Positions 1 to 9,039 of a stretch of 64,000 nucleotides of DNA are shown in pieces. The notes under the pieces are model-generated. The model was given only the letters and a program-made list of their open reading frames with translations, searched no databases and was not told the origin of the DNA. Source of the stretch: Toxorhynchites rutilus septentrionalis. Lineage: Eukaryota > Arthropoda > Insecta > Diptera > Culicidae. The position numbers and the translations under genes were made by a program. Location of the stretch: the NCBI RefSeq assembly GCF_029784135.1, contig NC_073744.1, positions 100,251,303 through 100,315,302 on the forward strand, in the 5' to 3' direction. Each line of letters starts with the position of its first letter. The first letter of the stretch is position 1.

Positions 1-411
1 ACGTGCCGAAACACCACTCAGTGTCGCAATGGAGGCGATTTTAACCTGCAATTGAACATTTGCGATGACAGTGGTACAGTGTCGACTTTCAATGTGGGGT
101 CATGATTTGGATCAATGTTTACAAAAATGTCCAACTAAATATGTCGCATTACATGACCGTCCAATTAACTAAATGTCGAACTAATTGTAAATTACTGTAT
201 TTTCAATCTGGAAACAATTTAAGAATTGGTGAAAATTGAATAATCAGGAAAGTCCCCAACTATCAACAAACTCACAACAACTGCCAAATCCACATACTCA
301 TCAGATCCTGGCAAACCAATTATGAAAAAATCAATTTGTGTTTTATTATTATTTTGGATATTATTTTAGAAAGCATTGAACTATATTTCGTAAACTCTTT
401 TTTGAAAGGTT

Positions 412-886
412 TAATGGCCCTGATAAGCGCCGTGTTTTATGGAATTTTAGAAAACTTAGAACTCGTGGTTTTGAAAAAAACCATTTCGAACGCACTCGAT
501 GCCGCCTTGTTCTGGATTTGCCACCAAAGCAGATTGTATAAAGAATAAACTTTTTTCTTCTGCTACCTGCTGCCGTTTTGCGATTGCGTGTGCCACTCGC
601 CACTCGCTGCAACTGCCTGTTGTCGTGATGTCCACCGAACCGAATGTGTTCTGTTCTGAATGCGGGTTTTCTTATCGTCGCGAGCAGCTTTGCCAGCCAA
701 CTCGATCACTTCGGCGGCCGAAACTTTGTAACGCTAGGTGGACTGGTGTACTGGAACTAACGCGCTCGGCCTAGCTACCCTTGCGGAGTAATTGGCGAAT
801 TCACCTACGGGGAATCGCAGGCTAACACGGTTCGAGCGGGATTTTGCCTTTCCCTTCACTTTTCCTCCTTTGTCATATCCAGACAT
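412..886 (-). pseudogene. H2A: Degenerate histone H2A, lineage A, copy 1
   Basis: Reading the minus strand from the ATG at 886, the first codons give [20 protein letters not shown], which matches the N-terminal tail of histone H2A ([22 protein letters not shown]). After a degraded middle with a stop, the alpha-2 region resumes near 720-680 as EVIELAGKAARDDKKTRI (H2A: EVLELAGNAARDNKKTRI). The C-terminal third is not recognisable. A histone-type 3' stem-loop relic (GGCGCTTATCAGGGCC on the minus strand) lies at 416-431. The copy is non-functional. It forms the 3' part of a minus-strand block that is interrupted at 1480 by a plus-strand copy and resumes at 4400. Identity as H2A is firm; function is excluded by stops and decay. 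Confidence 0.8.
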
Positions 887-951
887 GGCTGCTTGTGTTG
901 GTTTGTTAATGTGATGGATGCGAAATGATTTGGTGTACGGTTTCGATGAGC

Positions 952-1394
952 ATGATCGTTACGGAAGGAAGGAAGGTCTTGTATTATAGAGACTTTAAAC
1001 TTTTGCAGTTCATTCGTCTCTAGCCTTGAGAAAGGCCCTTTGAAAACTCTACTCTACTCTACTTCAGCGCTACCACCTCCGCCCTCTTGCCTTGAGAAAG
1101 GCACTCGATCCCTCGCCGTCCAGCTCGTCCAGCAACGATGTTGTCCAGTCGGTGTCCACACAAAGAATGATCGTTACGGAAGGAAGGAAGGTATTGTATT
1201 ATAGAGACTTTAAACTTTTGCAGTTCATTCGTCTCTAGCCTTGAGAAAGGCCCTTTGAAAACTCTACTCTACTCTACTCCAGCGCCACCACCTCCGCCCT
1301 CTTGCCTTGAGAAAGGCACTCGATCCCTCGCCGTCCAGCTCGTCCAGCAACGATGTTGTCCAGTCGGTGTCCACACAAAGAATGATCGTTACGG
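952..1394 (-). repeat. Tandem pair of SINE-like units in the H2A 5' leader
   Basis: Two ~215-bp units are bounded by three copies of ATGATCGTTACGG (952-964, 1167-1179, 1382-1394). A leader without the insertion is seen near 48225 (AATGATCGTTACGGCAGCGG), so the 13-mer behaves like a target duplication. Each unit ends on the minus strand with AGAGACGAATGAACTGC, an A/T-rich part and CCTTCCTT. It also contains two GCCTTTCTCAAGGC hairpins. I see no clear Pol III box. The same double unit is at 9631-10040 and a single one at 8643-8850. Confidence 0.6.
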
Positions 1395-1479
1395 CAGCGG
1401 AGCGGGGATTTTTAAGCTGACTGGCTGGCTCGAGAATTACGCATGTGTGAGACTGCGACCAATGTTTCGTTCATTTTTT

Positions 1480-1495
1480 GACGTAGGACTACGTC
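1480..1495 (+). other. Terminal palindrome GACGTAGGACTACGTC
   Basis: A 7+2+7 inverted repeat, preceded by T6. Full-length or one-mismatch copies lie at 4740-4755, 10126-10141, 11501-11516, 13006-13021, 15834-15849, 20688-20703, 26592-26607, 38800-38815 and 48653-48668. A decayed one is at 12756-12770. Each marks the upstream end of a block, most of them clearly histone-derived, and each well-preserved one is next to a T-run (A-run on the minus-oriented copies). Confidence 0.85.
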
Positions 1496-1996
1496 TAACC
1501 GGAAGATATAGGGGGTGAAATGGAAATCTAGGCACTGAACAAGTAGGAAAAAATGCAAGATTTGGAACGCTTATAACTCGAGCATTTCTCAATAGATCGC
1601 AAAGGTTTTTGCATCAATTGATAGGAAATATATCTACGCATCTATCATAACGAATAACATTTAATTTTTCTTGAGATAAATAATTGAATAATTGTGAAAT
1701 ATCAAGCATTGTCCAAATGCACTATGTGCCCATTTTTGATTGATCCATTTTGTGCTCCTCAAATCGTACCGACCAAAACGGGCAACCAGAGCAGCAGCGA
1801 AATAGAATGAAGCACGATTGAAAGGAAAAAGAAAAAAAATGAACGAAACATTGGTCGCAGTCTCACACATGCGTAATACTCGAGCCATCCAGTCAACTTA
1901 AAATCCTCGCTCCGCTGGCGTAACGATCATTCTCATTCAAACCGTACACCACATCGGTTCGCATCACAACACATCAACAAACCAACCCAAGCAGCC
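1496..1996 (+). promoter_or_regulatory. 5' module and leader of H2A-A copy 2
   Basis: A conserved module that starts TAACCGGAAGATATAGGGGG and contains CGCTTATAACTCGAGC and ATCTACGCATCTATC. The same module precedes the H2A-A genes at 13524, 16352 and 48159 (minus). The distal half is A/T-rich. The TATA position is decayed here (CTTAAAATCC near 1895) and the leader shares CAAACCGTACACCACATCGG with the other copies. Promoter role is inferred from position only. Confidence 0.5.
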
Positions 1997-2424
1997 ATGT
2001 GTGGACATGGCAAAGGAGGAAAAGTGAAGGGAAAGGCAAAATCTCGCTCGAACCGTGTTGGTGTGGAGTTCCCCGCAAGAGTAGCTAGGCCGAGCGCGTT
2101 AGTACCAGTGCACCAGTCCACCTAGCCGGCGTTATATAGTTTCGGCCGCCGAAGTGATCGAGTTAGCTGGCAAAGCTGCTCGCGACGATAAGAAAACCCG
2201 CATTCGGAACAGAACACATTCGGTTCGGTGGACATCAAGACAACAGGCAGTTGCAGCGAGTGGCGAGTGGCAAACGCAATCGCAAAACGGCAGCTGGTAG
2301 CAGAAGAAAAAAATTTGTTCTTTATACAATCTGCTCTGGTGGCAAATCCAGTTTTTTTCAAAACCACGAGTACTAAATTTTCTAAATTTGAACCATTCCA
2401 TAAAATACGGCGCTTATCAGGGCC
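1997..2424 (+). pseudogene. H2A: Degenerate histone H2A, lineage A, copy 2
   Basis: ATG at 1997 opens [20 protein letters not shown], an H2A N-terminal tail. The reading then decays, with an in-frame TAG near 2122 where the other A copies also stop. The segment AAEVIELAGKAARDDKKTRI follows at about 2145-2205, which is the H2A alpha-2/alpha-3 region. Downstream, GGCGCTTATCAGGGCC at 2409-2424 is an imperfect replication-dependent histone stem-loop. The same stop and the same decayed C-terminus in all A copies show they descend from one already-broken gene, not from separate losses. Confidence 0.82.
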
Positions 2425-2815
2425 ATTAAACCTTTCAAAAAGCAGTTTACGAAATACAGTTCAATGCTTTCTAAAATAATATTCAAAATAATAATAAAAC
2501 ACAAATTGATTTTTTCATATTTTGTTTGCCAGGATCTGATGAGTATGTGAATTTGGCAGTTGTTCTGAGCTTATTGATAGTTGGGGACTTTCCTGATTAT
2601 TCAATTTTCACCAATTCTTAAATTGTACAGTAATTTACAATTAGTTCGACATTTAGCTAATTGGACGGACCAGTAATGTGACATATTTAATTGGACATTT
2701 TAGTAAACATAGAGATCGAAATTATGACCCCACATTGAAAGTCGACACTGTACCACTGTCAACGGAAATGTTCAATTAAAGGTTAAAATCGCCTCCAATG
2801 CGACACTGAGCGGTG
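2425..2815 (+). repeat. 3' flank repeat of H2A-A blocks
   Basis: A/T-rich sequence with GTTTGCCAGGATCTGATGAG, TTAGCTAATTGGACGGACC and CCCCACATTGAAAGTCGACA. It recurs after every A copy (start of window to ~340 minus, 13983-14345, 16794-17095, 47353-47690 minus) and inside the H2A-B region at 3720-4030. No coding potential is seen. Confidence 0.7.
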
Positions 2816-3150
2816 CTTCGGCACGTCGCATTGAATGTAATTTACTGTACAACATGTCACAAAGCTGGATGGGAGGAAATTTTCAAACTGTGCAAGCTGT
2901 GGCGAGTGGCAACAAATCGCTAAACAGGAAGGTTTAACCGAACAAGATGGGGATATCGAGTGATAACAAAACAATAAACTCTTTAGATCAAAGATAATTT
3001 TGTGATCCTGAAAAGGACCCTTTTTAGCCTGCATGTGAATCCAACGAGCGAACAAATCGTAATGAATGTATTTTTCTTCTTCTTCTTCTTCTTTGTTTTT
3101 AAGAGGCTTTAACTTTGCAGTTCATTCGCCTCTAATGTATTTTTTTGCCA
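2816..3150 (-). pseudogene. Collapsed divergent gene with histone-like stem-loop
   Basis: Between H2A-A and H2A-B lies a remnant that reads on the minus strand. In the better copy near 17346 it opens MAKKYIHYDLFARWIHMQAK. It is followed by GGGTCCTTTTCAGGATC (complement of ~3003-3019), which fits the histone stem-loop pattern with mismatches. Its position, divergent from the H2A-B promoter, is where an H2B gene sits in many insect clusters, but no H2B residues are recognisable here. A SINE-like fragment interrupts it at 3068-3140. The same unit is at 14400-14720 and 17095-17380. Confidence 0.4.
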
Positions 3151-3254
3151 TCGCTGCCTTTTAACGCTCATTCGTTTGTCTCGTTGGACTCGCCCCTTTG
3201 GCTGAGTCTGCCGATTTGTCTCTATCCTGTGAGTGTGAGTGTGAGTGTGTAGAG

Positions 3255-3261
3255 TATAAAA
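3255..3261 (+). promoter_or_regulatory. TATA box of H2A-B copy 1
   Basis: TATAAAA, about 115 bp upstream of the H2A-B coding relic, in the context GAGTATAAAACACGCGG. It is conserved at 14804-14810, 17444-17450 and, on the minus strand, 38633-38639. Confidence 0.7.
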
Positions 3262-3371
3262 CACGCGGACCCCAAAAAAATATCTTATTTTCTTTCAAAC
3301 CGTAAACCCGTGTGGTTGTACGGCATCGTTTAACATCGCATCGCATCATAAAAAGAAAACAAGCAGCAACG

Positions 3372-3740
3372 TGGACGTGTGGACGTAACAAAGGAGGACA
3401 AGTTAAGGGAAAGGCAAAGTCTCACTCGAACCGTGCAGGTCTCCAGTTCCCTGTTGGTCGCATTCACTGATTGCTCCGCAAGGATAACTAGGCCGAACGG
3501 ATTGATGCCGGAGCACCAGTATACCTAACAGCGATTAGAGAGGTTTGGCCGTCGGAGTGCTCAAGTTGGCTTGCAAAGCTGCTCACGACAATCAGAAAAT
3601 CCGCATCAGGAACAGAGCAGCTTCGGTTCGGCGCTCATCAAAGCAACAACTAGTTTCAGCGAGTGGCAAACGCAATCGTAAAACGGCAGCAGGTAGAAGA
3701 AGGAAAAAGTTTGTCTATATATTGTTTGCCAGGATATGAT
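3372..3740 (+). pseudogene. H2A: Degenerate histone H2A, lineage B, copy 1
   Basis: The start codon is lost but the frame gives [20 protein letters not shown], then [35 protein letters not shown]. This is nearly full H2A up to alpha-2 (H2A: [29 protein letters not shown]). Both stops are single-base changes (CGA to TGA, TAC to TAG). After a frameshift, KAAHDNQKIRI matches KAARDNKKTRI. The region after ~3660 is replaced by lineage-A-like 3' sequence, so this copy is a chimera. Lineage B keeps more H2A sequence than lineage A and probably decayed later. Confidence 0.87.
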
Positions 3741-4206
3741 GAGTATGAGAATTTGGCAGTTGTTCTGAGCTTATTGATGGTTGGGGACTTTCCCGATTAT
3801 TCAATTTTCACCAATTCTTAAATTGCTTCTAGATTGAAAGTACAGTAATTTATATTTAGCTAGACATATAGCTAATTGGACGGACCTGTAATACGACATA
3901 TTTAGTTGAACATTTTTGTAAACATAGAGTTCGGGGTCCAAATTATGACCCCACATTGAAAGTAGACACTGTACCACTGTCATCGGAAATGTTCAATTGC
4001 AGGTTAAAATCGTCTCCAATGCGACACTGAGTGGTGCTTCAGCACGTCGCATTGAATGTAACTTACTGTACAACATGTCACAAGCTGGATGGGAAGAAAT
4101 TTTCCAGCTGTGAAAGCTGTGGCGAGTGGCAAACGCAATAGCTAAACAGGAAGGTTTAACCGAACAAGATGGGGATATCGAGTGTTAACAAAAACACAAT
4201 ACAAAA

Positions 4207-4222
4207 GGTTCTTTTCAGAACC
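4207..4222 (+). terminator. Histone 3' stem-loop of H2A-B copy 1
   Basis: GGTTCTTTTCAGAACC is a perfect 6-bp stem with a TTTC loop. It fits the consensus of replication-dependent histone mRNA 3' ends, which bind SLBP and are cleaved without polyadenylation. The same 16-mer is at 15351-15366, 17987-18002 and 38077-38092 (minus). Confidence 0.85.
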
Positions 4223-4353
4223 ACCAACATGTTCATAAAGAGTAAACAGTAAATTACTCCATTTTTCAGGTGGATAGGTAGGTATTCACGTAGGAGAAGA
4301 AAATAAAACAATATATTTAAAATATATATTTAACAAAAGCTGTTCCCTTTGTA

Positions 4354-4399
4354 TAGTCCTACGTCACTCCGGTTATGTCCCCGACATTACCCACCCGTC
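4354..4399 (+). other. 3' end motif with hairpin
   Basis: TAGTCCTACGTCA is followed by CTCC, then GGTTATGTC CCC GACATTACC (4371-4391), then CACCCGTC. Read inward from this end, TGACGTAGGACTA repeats part of the 5' palindrome in inverted orientation. Equivalent ends: 8076-8121 (-), 11114-11160, 15498-15543, 18134-18179, 20959-21008 (-), 37905-37949 (-) and 43416-43465. Confidence 0.75.
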
Positions 4400-4755
4400 T
4401 TTTTTCTTTTTCCTTTCCAATCGTGCTTCATTCTATTTCGCTGCTGCTCTGGTTGCCCGTTTTGGTCGGTACGATTTGAGGAGCACAGAATGGACCAATC
4501 AAAAATGGGCACATAGTGCATTTGGACAATGCTTGATATTTCACAATTATTCAATTATTTATCTCAAGAAAAATGAAATGTTATTCATTATGATAGATGC
4601 GTAGATATTTCCTATCTATTGATGCAAAAACCTCTGCGATCTATTGAGAAATGCTCGAGTTATAAGCGTTCCAAATCTTGCATTTTTTCCTACTTGTTCA
4701 GTGCCTAGATTTCCATTTTACCCCTATATCTTCCGGTTATACGTAGTCCTACGTC
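4400..4755 (-). mobile_element. 5' remainder of the interrupted minus-strand H2A-A block
   Basis: From the palindrome at 4740-4755 leftward this is the H2A-A 5' module. It stops at a T-run at 4400 where copy I is inserted; the rest of the block continues below 1480. The first base of the palindrome is mutated (T for G). It is followed outside by AAAAA. Confidence 0.7.
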
Positions 4756-4764
4756 AAAAATAGT

Positions 4765-4851
4765 AGAAAAGAAAATCGGAGACAAATGAATCGTTAGATT
4801 TAAGCGGAGACTTTCAATCTAACGATTCATTCGTCTCCGATTTTCTTTTCT
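4765..4851. repeat. Long fold-back hairpin
   Basis: Arms of 36 nt at 4765-4800 and 4816-4851 pair with a single mismatch around a 15-nt loop. The arm core is GGAGACAAATGAATCG. It resembles the GAGACGAATGAA motif of the SINE-like units and of 8480-8520, so it is probably an inverted pair of that repeat end. Confidence 0.8.
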
Positions 4852-5043
4852 ATCAAAAAAAAAAAGCGAGTGCGAGCGAGTCACAGTCTCTCCCGGGGAA
4901 GGCCTTCCGGGTCATTGGAGGTTTAGGGGTGCGTCTGTCTCCATGTTAGGGGCGGCGCCCCGAAAAGGTTCCTCTGGCAAGGTGGGACTCTAATATACCT
5001 TGCCAACCCGCTGTCTCCCGGGCAAAGGAAATACACCCATGAA

Positions 5044-6306
5044 ATGGAGCTACGATCACCCGAGGAGGGTCCCCGAACTGGAGCCGGTCCTGGAACGGGC
5101 GTAAGAGCGAGCGGTCAGCGGCTGGAGGGCGAGGTGCAAGAGCGGGCCACCAGCCGGGTTCAACCCGAAGAGCTTCCGCCACAAGGAAACAGCAGCAATC
5201 GACATCACCCAAGAAACGCTGCGCCTACGAAACGTGTTGCGACTGCCAGACGACAGTCGTCCACACTTGTGGGTACCACTAGGCGACGGATCATGTGGAC
5301 ACACGAAATGAACGAATTCGTGATCCGTGCCTATTACATCTGCACTGCTTTGGAGACGGACATGAGCGGTCGCCCTCGAATACTCACATTATTCGAGGAT
5401 GCGTATCCAGAGTTCGTCGGGAGGCTTGACCAAAACGCGATGAACGCGAGGCGTAGAGCGATTGTACGCACCAATATGCTCTCCCAAACGCAAGTCGATT
5501 AGATCAAGCAGCAGGTGCAGAGAGAAATAAGCTCTAGAACAAACAGAGCAAGCGATGTGTCGAGACGAAGTTCAGTACGGCTGAGCAATTCATTAGCGAA
5601 TGGGGCACGCGAATCAGCACCAGTGGAGGCAACAGCACAATAACCCCCTGAGGCAGAAGATCCACAGCCAGATCAACAACTACTACGCGATCTGGTCTTC
5701 CACTACGACGAGGCGCTCTCACAGTTTCGTGACATAGACCCATTGTCGCGCCCCAGGATCCCGAAGTTGCAGCATTCTCGCAGGCTGACAAGTGCAGTAA
5801 AGCTCATGAACGAGCACGTTCTTCCGCTGCACTTGGTTCATGCTGAGAACATGGAGGAGCTGCAACTGAAGGTTTACTGTGCTGCTGTGGCGACCGTCAA
5901 AAGTTTAGGATACCGTATAAGGCCAAGAGGCGGACTGCTCCAACATCTCCGTGAAAAGCTTGAGCCTCCATGGTGAAGGGGATTGGAGCAACGGATCCTA
6001 AACAAGCGCGCCGCAATTGGAAGACTGATGGCGTACAAAAGAGGCAGCAGAACGGCGAAATTATGTCACCAAGTTGCTGTGATCGTGCGGCCTACAGAAC
6101 TTTGCTGGTGCAGCAATTGAGCGTGGGTTCCGATAACGTGCCTATCGAGTCTGTACAAGATATTAAGAAGCATCATAACCGCCAAAGTTTCTGCCTACTG
6201 CGAACAACACCACGTCATAGCATAAGAGCGGAAAGGATGCAGAAAAAATACGCATGGGTGCAAAGACCAGGCCATCATCAACGCAGCCATAGTCGGCCAG
6301 GCGGTT
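5044..6306 (+). pseudogene. LINE ORF relic: N-terminal region and RT start
   Basis: One frame can be followed from 5044 with stops at 5500-5502, 5641-5643 and 5974-5976 and others near 6120 and 6220. Recognisable parts are RRRIMWTHEMNEFVIRAYYI (a tryptophan/tyrosine-rich region seen in this LINE group), LNKRAAIGRLMAYKRGSRT near 6000, and GCKDQAIINAAIVGQAV near 6260, the conserved stretch just before RT motif A. ATG 5044 is the first plausible start. A short stem (TGGCAAGGT 4975-4983 with ACCTTGCCA 4997-5005) sits just upstream. Confidence 0.6.
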
Positions 6307-6813
6307 TATAACCAGCGGAGCCTAAGCATGGCCTATATCGATTACAGGAAGGCTTATGACTCCATACCTCACTCGTTTCTCGTCCGGGTATTGGAGCTCT
6401 ACAAAATGTATGGCGACGGCGCACACGAAGAAGTGACTCATACCTTTTACATGGACGATCTCAAGGTCTACGCTGATTCACGTCAGCGTCTAGGTGTAGC
6501 TATCCGGGTTGTCGAAGAAATAAGCCTGGACATCTGCATGGAGTTCGACCTCGACAAGTGCCGCTGTGTCCACCTGCTAAAGGGACAACTTACCGAATCC
6601 GGAGGCTACGAGGTGTATGACGGCGAGTTTATACAAGACATGGTTCGTGGCGAATCCTACAAATACCTTGGATTCCGACAGCTCACCGGGATTCGCCACT
6701 CCGACATCAAGACGGAGCTGCGAGACAAGTTCTTGAGTCGAGTGAACTGTGTCCTGAGGACTTTCCTCAACGCGGGGAACAAGGTACGCGCGATCAACAC
6801 ATTCCCCTGCTGA
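6307..6813 (+). pseudogene. LINE reverse transcriptase core with internal deletion
   Basis: MAYIDYRKAYDSIPHSFL is RT motif A with its catalytic aspartate. Only ~25 residues later comes FYMDDLKVYADS, motif C with the DD pair. Motif B and the region between are missing, so a deletion of roughly 100 residues has removed part of the palm near 6425. YKYLGFRQLTGI (~6660) is the following thumb-proximal motif. The frame is the same as the N-terminal region. It ends at a stop at 6811-6813, where a frameshift leads on to the C-terminal part. Confidence 0.75.
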
Positions 6814-6819
6814 CCTTCA

Positions 6820-7944
6820 GTTTTGGTGTAGTCAAATGGAGCAAAACTGACCTAGAGGACCTTGAGAGGAGGATGAGGAAAGCATTCAAAGAGGCCGGAA
6901 TACACCATCCTCAATCGGCGCTGGAGAGAGTTTCACTACCACGCAAAGAAGGGGGACTTGGAATAGTCGACATATCTGCACTGTGTGTTGCCCAGGTACG
7001 ACAACTGCGCGAGTACTTCGCAGAACGCGCCAACCAAAACGCGCTATACCGGGCTGTCTGCGCCGCTGACAGAGGATACAGCGCTCTGCACTTGGCGCAA
7101 GCGGAGTACCAACTCAACTGCAACCTGCAGACAGTGGAGGAGAAGATTTCAGCTTGGGAGCAGTGCATGTGCATGGTGTCCACCCCCATCAACTGAATCG
7201 GCCACACGTCGACAAGGCACCACGCGTTAGCCACAGATTAGATGCTGTGGCTAACGCGTGGTGAACTCTCTTCAGTAGTAGAAGCCGACATGATAGCCAT
7301 CCAGGACAGGATAATGCCGACGAGAAACTGCAGGCGGTACGGTTGGCATCAAGACGTTGATGACATTTGCCGGATGTGCCTTCAACCAGGTGAAAACATA
7401 GAGCACATTATGGGAGGCTGTCCCGTTTTGGCCAAAGCAGCCTACACCGAGCGCCACAACAACGTGGCCCGTATTGTTCACCGACAACTGGCGCTCCAAT
7501 GTGCTCTACTGGAAGACAACGTACCAAACTACCGGTACCTGCCTGCACCTGTCCTGGAAAATGACCGTTTCAAGCTGTACTGGGATCGCACTGTTCTGAC
7601 CGACCTCTCGATCCACCACAACCGCCCAGATATAATGGTTTACGACAAGAGCGACCGCAAAGTCACCATCATCGATGTCGCTATTCCACTGAACCAGAAT
7701 CTGGAGGTGACCCACGGTCGCAAAATCTGCAAGTACCGACCATTGGCCGTGGAGCTCAAGGAACTGTGAGGGCTAAGGGGGTCCCAAGAATTGTTCCAGT
7801 CGTTTTCTCTGGGACTGGAATTGTCCCGAAGACTCTTCTGGAAGCGCTAAAGGTGTTGAGCATGGAGAAGGAATTGGCCGGCATCCAAAAGTCGGTCATC
7901 CTTAGCACCTGCGCTATTGTCCGACAATTTCTCGGTCAGGACTA
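6820..7944 (+). pseudogene. LINE C-terminal CCHC motif and restriction-like endonuclease
   Basis: The C-terminal third reads in pieces. The motif C-x2-C-x7-H-x4-C (CRMCLQPGENIEH...C) lies at about 7370-7425, and RHNNVARIVHRQL follows. The endonuclease core is RPDIMVYDKSDRKVTIIDVA (~7624-7683) with the P-D and D residues expected for a PD-(D/E)xK fold. A one-base loss at the stop at 7767-7769 shifts the frame. The last ~54 residues (VPRIVPVVFSGTGIVPKTLL ... VRQFLGQD) continue to the TAA at 7942-7944. Confidence 0.75.
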
Positions 7945-8075
7945 AAACAGCACGAGCATGCAGATACGTGCATTCCGCAGAGCCTAGTCCCCCTTTGGTA
8001 TTCAGAAGCCCGGGGACAGGTGAAAATTCTGGCTAGGTTCGCCTAGTTAAGAAGTGAGATAAGTCTGCAAAAAAA

Positions 8076-8265
8076 GACGGGTGGGTAATGTCGGGGACAT
8101 AACCGGAGTGACGTAGGACTATACAAAGGGGACAGCTTTTGCTAAATGTATATTTTAAATATATTGTCCTATCTACCTGAAATATGGATTAGTTTACTGT
8201 TTACTCTTTATGAACATTTTGGGAGTTCTGAAAAGAACCTTTGGTGTTGTGTTTTTGCGTTTTTT
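8076..8265 (-). mobile_element. Solo 3' end of an H2A-B block
   Basis: On the minus strand this fragment contains an H2A-B stem-loop with one weakened pair (8224-8239, GGTTCTTTTCAGAACT), the A/T-rich 3' flank, the TAGTCCTACGTCA motif and the hairpin end. The outer end joins the A7 tail of the LINE to the left. The gene body is absent. Confidence 0.7.
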
Positions 8266-8642
8266 TACAAATTGTCTCATTTTTTTTTCACTATCTTATA
8301 GTTGATTCTTGATTTTTTTCTGAAGGCTTATTAAATGTTCAACGCCGGGCATCTTTTGGCGTATGCACATATCTTACTATCAAAATGATGACTGTGATAG
8401 GGAATTCATAGGTGGTGATCAGCTCATTCACTATCATATATTTCACCATTGAGCACATTACCGTACCTTAAACTGTGGCTTCGGAGACGAATGAATTGTT
8501 AAATTTTTTTAGTCTCCGCAAACAATGTAAATAAAAATGAAAAAGAACTGAGGTTTTGGAGACGAACTCTACGATCTGTCGAGAAATAGACTAGCTATAA
8601 GCGTTCTTAAAAACCAACAGTAAATTGATTGAAGTCCTTTAA
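8266..8642. other. Intergenic, no gene seen
   Basis: A/T-rich sequence downstream of Tomosyn. It contains one GAGACGAATGAATTGTTAAA...GTCTCC fold-back fragment (8480-8520) like the hairpin at 4765. Otherwise I see nothing. Confidence 0.5.
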
Positions 8643-8850
8643 AATAAGAAGGAAGGAAGGAAGGTATTGTATTATAGAGACTTTAATCTTTTGCAGTTCA
8701 TTCGTCTCTAGCCTTGAGAAAGGCCCTTTGAAAACTCTACTCTACTTTACTCCAGCGCTACCACCTCCGCCCTCTTGCCTTGAGAAAGGCACTCGATCCC
8801 TCGCCGTCCAGCAACGATGTTGTCCAGTCGGTGTCCACACGAAAAATAAG
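8643..8850 (-). repeat. SINE-like unit, single copy
   Basis: Same unit as at 952-1394: (GGAA)n, ATAGAGACTTTAATC, and two CCTTGAGAAAGG hairpins. It is followed by non-repetitive sequence to ~9040. Confidence 0.6.
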
Positions 8851-9039
8851 AACAGAGCAGCAGGAAATACATAGCTCATCACATTGCTCCTTAGTTATGT
8901 TTCTATACAATGCAGATGTAACGTCAGACAATTTTCAACATCAGTTATCAACCAAAGAAAGCAGTTCTTGCTATCGAGAAAATTCGGTGATGCCATCCTG
9001 CATACAATGTGTTGTAATTTGAAGCCACTTTTAATTCGG

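Larger units (their letters stand above)
1480..4399 (+). mobile_element. Histone-bearing element, copy I (H2A-A + H2A-B), full ends
   Basis: This block starts with GACGTAGGACTACGTC (1480-1495) straight after a run of T and ends with TAGTCCTACGTCA (4354-4366), a GGTTATGTC/GACATTACC hairpin (4371-4391) and CCCACCCGTC, followed again by T. In order it carries a ~500-bp 5' module, an H2A-A pseudogene, its stem-loop, a 3' flank, a degraded divergent gene, an H2A-B promoter and pseudogene, and the H2A-B stem-loop. It interrupts a minus-strand relative: 1-1479 ends in TTCATTTTTT and 4400-4755 resumes TTTTTTCTTTTTCC, which are contiguous in the copy at about 48296-48325. That is the footprint of an insertion into a T-run. 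The superfamily is unknown to me. Confidence 0.6.
4866..8075 (+). mobile_element. REL-endonuclease non-LTR retrotransposon (R2/R4/Dong-like), broken
   Basis: A ~3.2-kb plus-strand LINE with a GC-rich 5' UTR, one long ORF relic and a short A7 tail abutting the next element. The domain order is N-terminal region, reverse transcriptase, CCHC motif and C-terminal restriction-like endonuclease, which is the plan of early-branching site-specific LINEs. It has several in-frame stops, at least two frameshifts and a deletion in the RT, so it cannot move by itself. A/T content is clearly lower than in the surrounding intron. The clade label is from memory of family features, not from a search. Confidence 0.72.

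Noticed and set aside
1255..1518. ORF MKTLLYSTPAPPPPPS and its repeats at 8629 and 9719
   Set aside because: Repeat-borne reading of the SINE-like unit, on the strand opposite to its presumed sense.
1480..4399. Direct classification of the histone-bearing family as Helitron
   Set aside because: Gene capture and terminal hairpin fit, but the 5' TC and 3' CTRR ends are absent and insertion is into T-runs with apparent duplication.
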